Positions 59,894-64,000 of a stretch of DNA of 64,000 bases are shown piece by piece. The notes under the pieces are model-generated. The model was not told the origin of the DNA and did not search any database. It saw only the letters and a list, made by a program, of their open reading frames with translations. The DNA comes from Brachypodium distachyon (Eukaryota > Streptophyta > Magnoliopsida > Poales > Poaceae): assembly GCF_000005505.3 (NCBI RefSeq), contig NC_016131.3, positions 8,639,501 through 8,703,500 on the forward strand. The letters are read 5' to 3'. Position 1 is the stretch's first letter, and each line of letters begins with the position of its first letter. The position numbers were made by a program, and so were the translations under genes.

Positions 59894-62768
59894 ATGACGA
59901 CCATCCGCCGCTTCTGCTGCGACGACCTACTCCGCTTCGCCTCCGTCAATCTCGACCACCTCACTGAGACCGTAAGCCATCCCCCCAAAAGCCTTCCTGC
60001 TCTCCTGTTACTATTTCTCGATTCGTTGATGGCGTAGGCGCCCGTCCGGCTGTCGTCTTTCCCAATCTGATCTTCCGATTTGCTCCCCACAGTTCAACAT
60101 GTCCTTCTACATGACGTACATGGCTCGCTGGCCCGACTACTTCCACGCCGCGGTCAACCCCGGCGACCGCGTCATGGGATACAGTATGTCTCCACCAATC
60201 TACCCTTGGTCGGTTGTCACATGCGTGTGATTATGCTTCTTTGTTTGTCAGATTATCTGAAATTGTAGAGTGTGAGCCCTGGATTTTACTCTTGGGAGTT
60301 GAGAGAGTAGGGATTTTTTAGGCATAGCTTTACCTGCTTGTGTATTATATGCACACAGATAATGATTTGTGGAGCTACGAATAGATTCGATGGTATCTTG
60401 GTAAAGTACTCCTATATGATAATTGTTCTATGGTGCTTGCTCTGTGCCTCTCAGGGGTGGAAGTTGTTTGAACAGAATGATCCCTTAAAAGGGTCAAAGA
60501 AGCTAAAATGGTACTCCCTCCGATCCATAATAGGTGTCGGGGATTTAGTACAGAGTTAGTACGAATTTGTACTAAATTCCTGACACTTATTATGGATCGG
60601 AGAGATTATGTGAATAATTTGCATGTGGGAAATCTTGTCCCACATTGCCAATTAAGAGATGGGAAGACAGACTTATGAGGGGTTGCCTCATGGCTCCCTT
60701 ATTTGTGCAATGGCTGGACTGAGTGATCTGATGAAAAGCCTAAATGTTTTGGTCGAGAAAAATTTAAGAGGTGGCTGACAGAGTCAAATTTTGTCTCGTG
60801 AGTTGATGAAGTCGATGGGCCTCACCAGAGTTCAGACTCATGAGCCAAAACTTGACTCTGGTCTGACACCTCTTAAAATTCTCTCCGCCAACTTCATCAA
60901 ATCAGCCATTGTACAAATATAGAGATTTATGGATTGTTAGAAGTAATATAGGGCCTAACATTAATGTAATTCAGAATATATGCAACAAACTAGATGATAA
61001 TGTCACGTCTACCAGCAATTATACATAATAAAAGCCAGTATTGCATGCATCGACAATAAACATGAAACTAGTTGTTACACAGTCCAAACAACGATCTGAT
61101 CACACATGACTTAAAAGAGTGTGTGTTTGTTACTAATTTGGTAAAAATCTGCTTTGAGGGATTTGGGGTTTGAGATATGCCAAATGACAGTATAACTGTA
61201 GTTATTTGATAAATTGGAACTTGATTGGGAAGAGATTGAGCATCTCGATATTAAGAGATGTTGAATTCTATCTATAACATTATGCTTGTTCCATTTCTGC
61301 CTTATCTACCTTCTCGTGGTGTAGGATCATATATATTGAGTTTGGTAATCTGCTGCAGTCATGGGTAAGGTTGAAGGACAGGGTGAATCCTGGCATGGAC
61401 ATGTTACGGCTGTGTCTGTTGCCTCAGAATTTCGGAGGCAAAAGTTAGCTAAGACGCTTATGAACTTGCTGGAGGAAATCAGCGATAAGATGTAAGTATC
61501 CTAGTTTTCTTGTCACTGAATCTCCACTATTACATCATTGTTTTTTTATAATCTGTACTGCTCTGTTTTATGTTGAGCTGATGGCATTCATGAATTGTTA
61601 ATGTGCAATTTTGTTCTCCAGCTGTCCTTTTTCCTATGAACTCCTTAGCAATATTTGATCCCCACCACTGAGAGCCTTTGTAACCCTCCACATTTTTATC
61701 CGGGAAATAACAATATTGGTTGAAGGTCATTACCTGATTACAGCATTCGCTAACTAGATCAAGGAACCTATACATGTGTAACCAGCTTGGTTCAAGTTCA
61801 AAAGGTATTTTTGTGTCTTGTGATGCTGATGGGTGGCCAAGCGGGCGGTAGCAATTATAAAGAGAGTATGATCAGAAACATCTCTTTGTAAAGCTTGTAA
61901 ATTTTGTAACGGGGTAGTGGTATTCCCATTCTTTTTTTGCTAGCTCTCCTGCACAACTTTCCGTTAGTTTTATTCTTGCATATTTCATCCTAGTTGGCAC
62001 CCTGCTTTTTTAAATCATAGAGTTGGATGGTTGAATTAAACATATCGCTCCTTTTGATACCGAGCTGCGGTTTACTTTTCAGTCTGCTAGTGTGCAATTT
62101 AATGTCAACTTTTTTGCCTCCGTGACTGGCATTACCATGTTGTACCTTATATCAGACATTATTTTGCTGCCGTTACTCCATGTCACACTAAAATGCAACT
62201 CTCCTATTCAGGGATAAGGCCTACTTTGTGGACCTCTTTGTAAGAGCATCTAACATGCCGGCGATAAGGATGTATGAAAAGGTAGATCTACAAACTTAAT
62301 GATCACTGGCTTACTTCTGATGTACATGTGACTGAATAACTGAATAATGAATAACCAGTTCTTCAAACTAGCTTTTCTTCTGCTTTCCCTGAAAAGAAAT
62401 CATTTAATGTTTTGCCAATGAAGCCAAGAAACCTTATATGAAGCTTGCAGCATAGGGTTTATATTTTAGTGCAAGATGGAACTATTGAGTGAACGTATCT
62501 AATAATTATGCTCTTTGTTCCATAGCTTGGCTATGTGGTTTATCGTAGGGTACTTCGTTACTACTCAGGGGAAGAAGATGGCCTTGGTAAGTGCTTGGAG
62601 TGCAGCATACTTTTGTCATGCCACTCAGATACTTTGTTCTGATGCTGGTGCTCACTTATTTATTTATTTTTCTTAGATATGAGAAAGGCATTATCACAAG
62701 ATGTTGACAAGAAGTCCATTATACCTCTCAAGAGACCAATTACACCCGATGAACTTGAATATGACTGA
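59894..62768 (+). CDS. NAA20: N-alpha-acetyltransferase 20, catalytic subunit of NatB
   Basis: NAA20 acetylates the N-terminus of nascent proteins starting Met-Asp, Met-Glu, Met-Asn or Met-Gln, as a ribosome-associated complex with NAA25. Exons: 59894-59971, 60093-60183, 61359-61491, 62212-62281, 62526-62586, 62677-62768; total 525 bases, 174 aa, the length that I recall for plant NAA20. The start MTTIRRFCCDDLLRFASVNL is the conserved family start. The GNAT fold shows the acetyl-CoA loop RRQKLA (the Q/RxxGxA-type site), preceded by VTAVSVASEF and followed by the helix KTLMNLLEEIS. The C-terminal region has LGYVVYRRVLRYYSGEEDGLDMRKALS. All introns are GT-AG. Intron 2 (1175 bp) holds a MITE and a long inverted repeat. 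The gene looks intact and functional. The assignment is firm on length and motif order. Confidence 0.96.
60512..60608. mobile_element. Stowaway-type MITE in NAA20 intron 2
   Basis: TA-flanked, CTCCCTCCGATCCATAATAG to ACTTATTATGGATCGGAGAG. The centre GTACGAATTTGTACTAAATT is palindromic. Same subfamily as 12394-12492. Confidence 0.9.
60750..60894. repeat. Long imperfect inverted repeat (fold-back) in NAA20 intron 2
   Basis: Left arm about 60750-60803 (GAGAAAAATTTAAGAGGTGG, then CAGAGTCAAATTTTG). Right arm about 60836-60890 is its complement at roughly 80% identity (CAAAACTTGACTCTGG, then CACCTCTTAAAATTCTCTC). The loop is ~30 bases. The surroundings (TTGTCCCACATTGCCAATTA upstream, GGGCCTAACATT downstream) look like debris of a small LTR-type element. 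Confidence 0.7.
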
Positions 62769-63415
62769 TGCTGAATTTCTAATTACTGCACTGTTGTGCT
62801 TTCTGTTAATCTCGACGCTTTTATGGCAGTTTCACAAGTTTATTGTCTCCAGTTTATTTTAACGAGTGATTGTTATGTTTTCTTTTTGCACATCCATGTT
62901 AAGGTTCGACATAGTTTTCAAGGTGAATGCTGATGTTTCAGTATGGAATGTGGATCCAAGTGGTGCATCCTGAAATGGATTGCCAAATTTCCTTTTTACC
63001 TGACTATTTTTTCCCGGCGGTGTTCATTTGTGGTATTGAAGTTATATGTTTTGGCGTAACCTAATTCTGATCTGGTAGTGTGGTTGAGTAATAGCTTGCA
63101 GTATTGCTTGTTGGTTGAAGGCTCAACTCTGCATAAAGCCGTAGTATGCTATTATCTTGGTCACATGAAAGCCTGAAGAGAGAAGATCCTGACGCTGATG
63201 CTAGACGGTCGAAAACTGTGAACACAATCGTATTGAGAAGGCTGAGCTCTCAGAACTTTTGCAGTCTTCACATGGTGACGTGAAGTAAACTTGGTGTTCC
63301 CCAAAATTTTTTTTGTAGTTATTGCACCTAGTTCTGTGTGTGTCCAAGTCCATTAGGCGCGCGCACACTCGCAAAGTCTACAATTATCCGGCCTCCCGAT
63401 GAGAAGGGCAACCCC
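62769..63415. other. NAA20 3' UTR and downstream intergenic DNA
   Basis: T-rich DNA after the stop codon, suitable for a 3' UTR. No further gene is seen before the window edge elements. Confidence 0.45.
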
Positions 63416-63740
63416 TAACGGCTAGTTTGGCACCCATCATTTGGTCATAGAATTGCAGAATTCATTTTGAATTTCAAAAAACAACTTGTCTAGTTGGCAA
63501 GGAATTAGCCACAGGAATTCAATCTCAAATTTCATGGAATCACACTATAACTAGTCTCAATTCATCTCTAAAAGTCATCATTTCTTCAGAATTGTTTCTC
63601 ACTCTTCAATTTCATGTGGCAGACAAACATGATTTTTCAACCCGGAATTCAAATTCAACCAAATGAAATCCTATTAAAAATTGGATTTCATTTCATTTTG
63701 ATCAAATGAAATGAATTCTCGGTTGCCAAACGAGCTGTAA
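63416..63740. mobile_element. Tourist-like MITE A
   Basis: Flanked by TAA at 63416-63418 and 63738-63740. The 17-bp TIRs are CGGCTAGTTTGGCACCC on the left and, complemented, CAGCTCGTTTGGCAACC on the right. The interior is homologous to 19090-19412. Confidence 0.88.
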
Positions 63741-63995
63741 GGTGTTTTGGTGTTAGTGTATTTTTTAGTCGTAGTGTTTTGATATTTGTGAGTTTTGGCT
63801 CTCAAAAACCCAAAACACTATGAGAAGTGTTTTAATTTGGTAAAAAAAATGGAGTTCTTTTTGGAGGAAACTAGGGATAATCCGATCTAATCCCTTCATA
63901 CTAAATAATCATTTTGGGTTTTTAGTATTTCTCATATTGGAGTGGATAATACTCTAGAAGACACCACAAAAACACTAGTGCCAAACAAGGCCTAA
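63738..63995. mobile_element. Tourist-like MITE B, abutting A
   Basis: Flanked by TAA at 63738-63740 (shared with element A) and 63993-63995. The left TIR GGTGTTTTGGTGTTAGTG pairs with the complemented right end GGCCTTGTTTGGCACTAGTG. The two elements share a single TAA between them. Confidence 0.8.
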
Positions 63996-64000
63996 GTGAT

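Noticed and set aside
1..64000. CRISPR arrays, operons or bacterial elements
   Set aside because: No spaced direct repeats of that type; the window is plainly plant nuclear DNA with spliced genes.

Overview
This 64 kb window is nuclear DNA of a grass. The coding sequences are plant families with intron-rich, GC-rich-5' structure. The intergenic space is full of small Stowaway-type elements (TA duplications, termini like CTCCCTCCGT), Tourist-like elements (TAA duplications) and decayed LINE and LTR pieces. The element families and the close match to cereal lipoxygenases that I know from memory point to the Pooideae, probably a Triticeae relative. The species cannot be fixed from this window.

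Layout, left to right. (1) 138-6001, minus: importin-5 (karyopherin-beta), running off the left edge. (2) 6002-11561: intergenic, with elements and a kinase-like gene fragment. (3) 11562-17823, minus: a complete seven-exon EIN2-type ethylene-signalling gene (1213 aa predicted). (4) 19880-24550, minus: a direct tandem copy of EIN2. It keeps the Nramp-like membrane half in frame (496 aa) but has lost the signalling C-terminal half through a frameshift and deletions. (5) 25678-30972, minus: 9-lipoxygenase LOX-A (879 aa, nine exons). (6) 31100-43850: a long intergenic block with a possible Helitron, a retroposon with a 20-bp-class target duplication, a LINE relic and small elements. (7) 44188-47893, minus: 9-lipoxygenase LOX-B (860 aa, eight exons). 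(8) 48055-54885: intergenic, with a possible solo LTR. (9) 54886-58205, minus: an F-box plus LysM protein with a 2.5 kb element-filled intron. (10) 59894-62768, plus: NAA20, the catalytic subunit of the NatB N-terminal acetyltransferase (174 aa, six exons). (11) 63416-63995: two Tourist-like elements placed back to back.

The functional theme is stress-hormone biology. An ethylene signal transducer and its truncated twin lie beside two cytosolic oxylipin-forming lipoxygenases. The flanking importin, F-box/LysM and NatB genes are housekeeping or regulatory single genes. From memory, rice chromosome 3 also carries an EIN2 paralogue next to 9-LOX genes, so the neighbourhood may be old; this needs checking against a genome. 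The best candidate for something undescribed is the Nramp-only EIN2 copy. All its splice sites and its membrane domain look intact, while the C-terminal signalling module has decayed into a recognisable relic downstream of the stop.

Exon boundaries were derived by hand from splice consensus, reading phase and protein homology recalled from memory. No alignment or database search was run.
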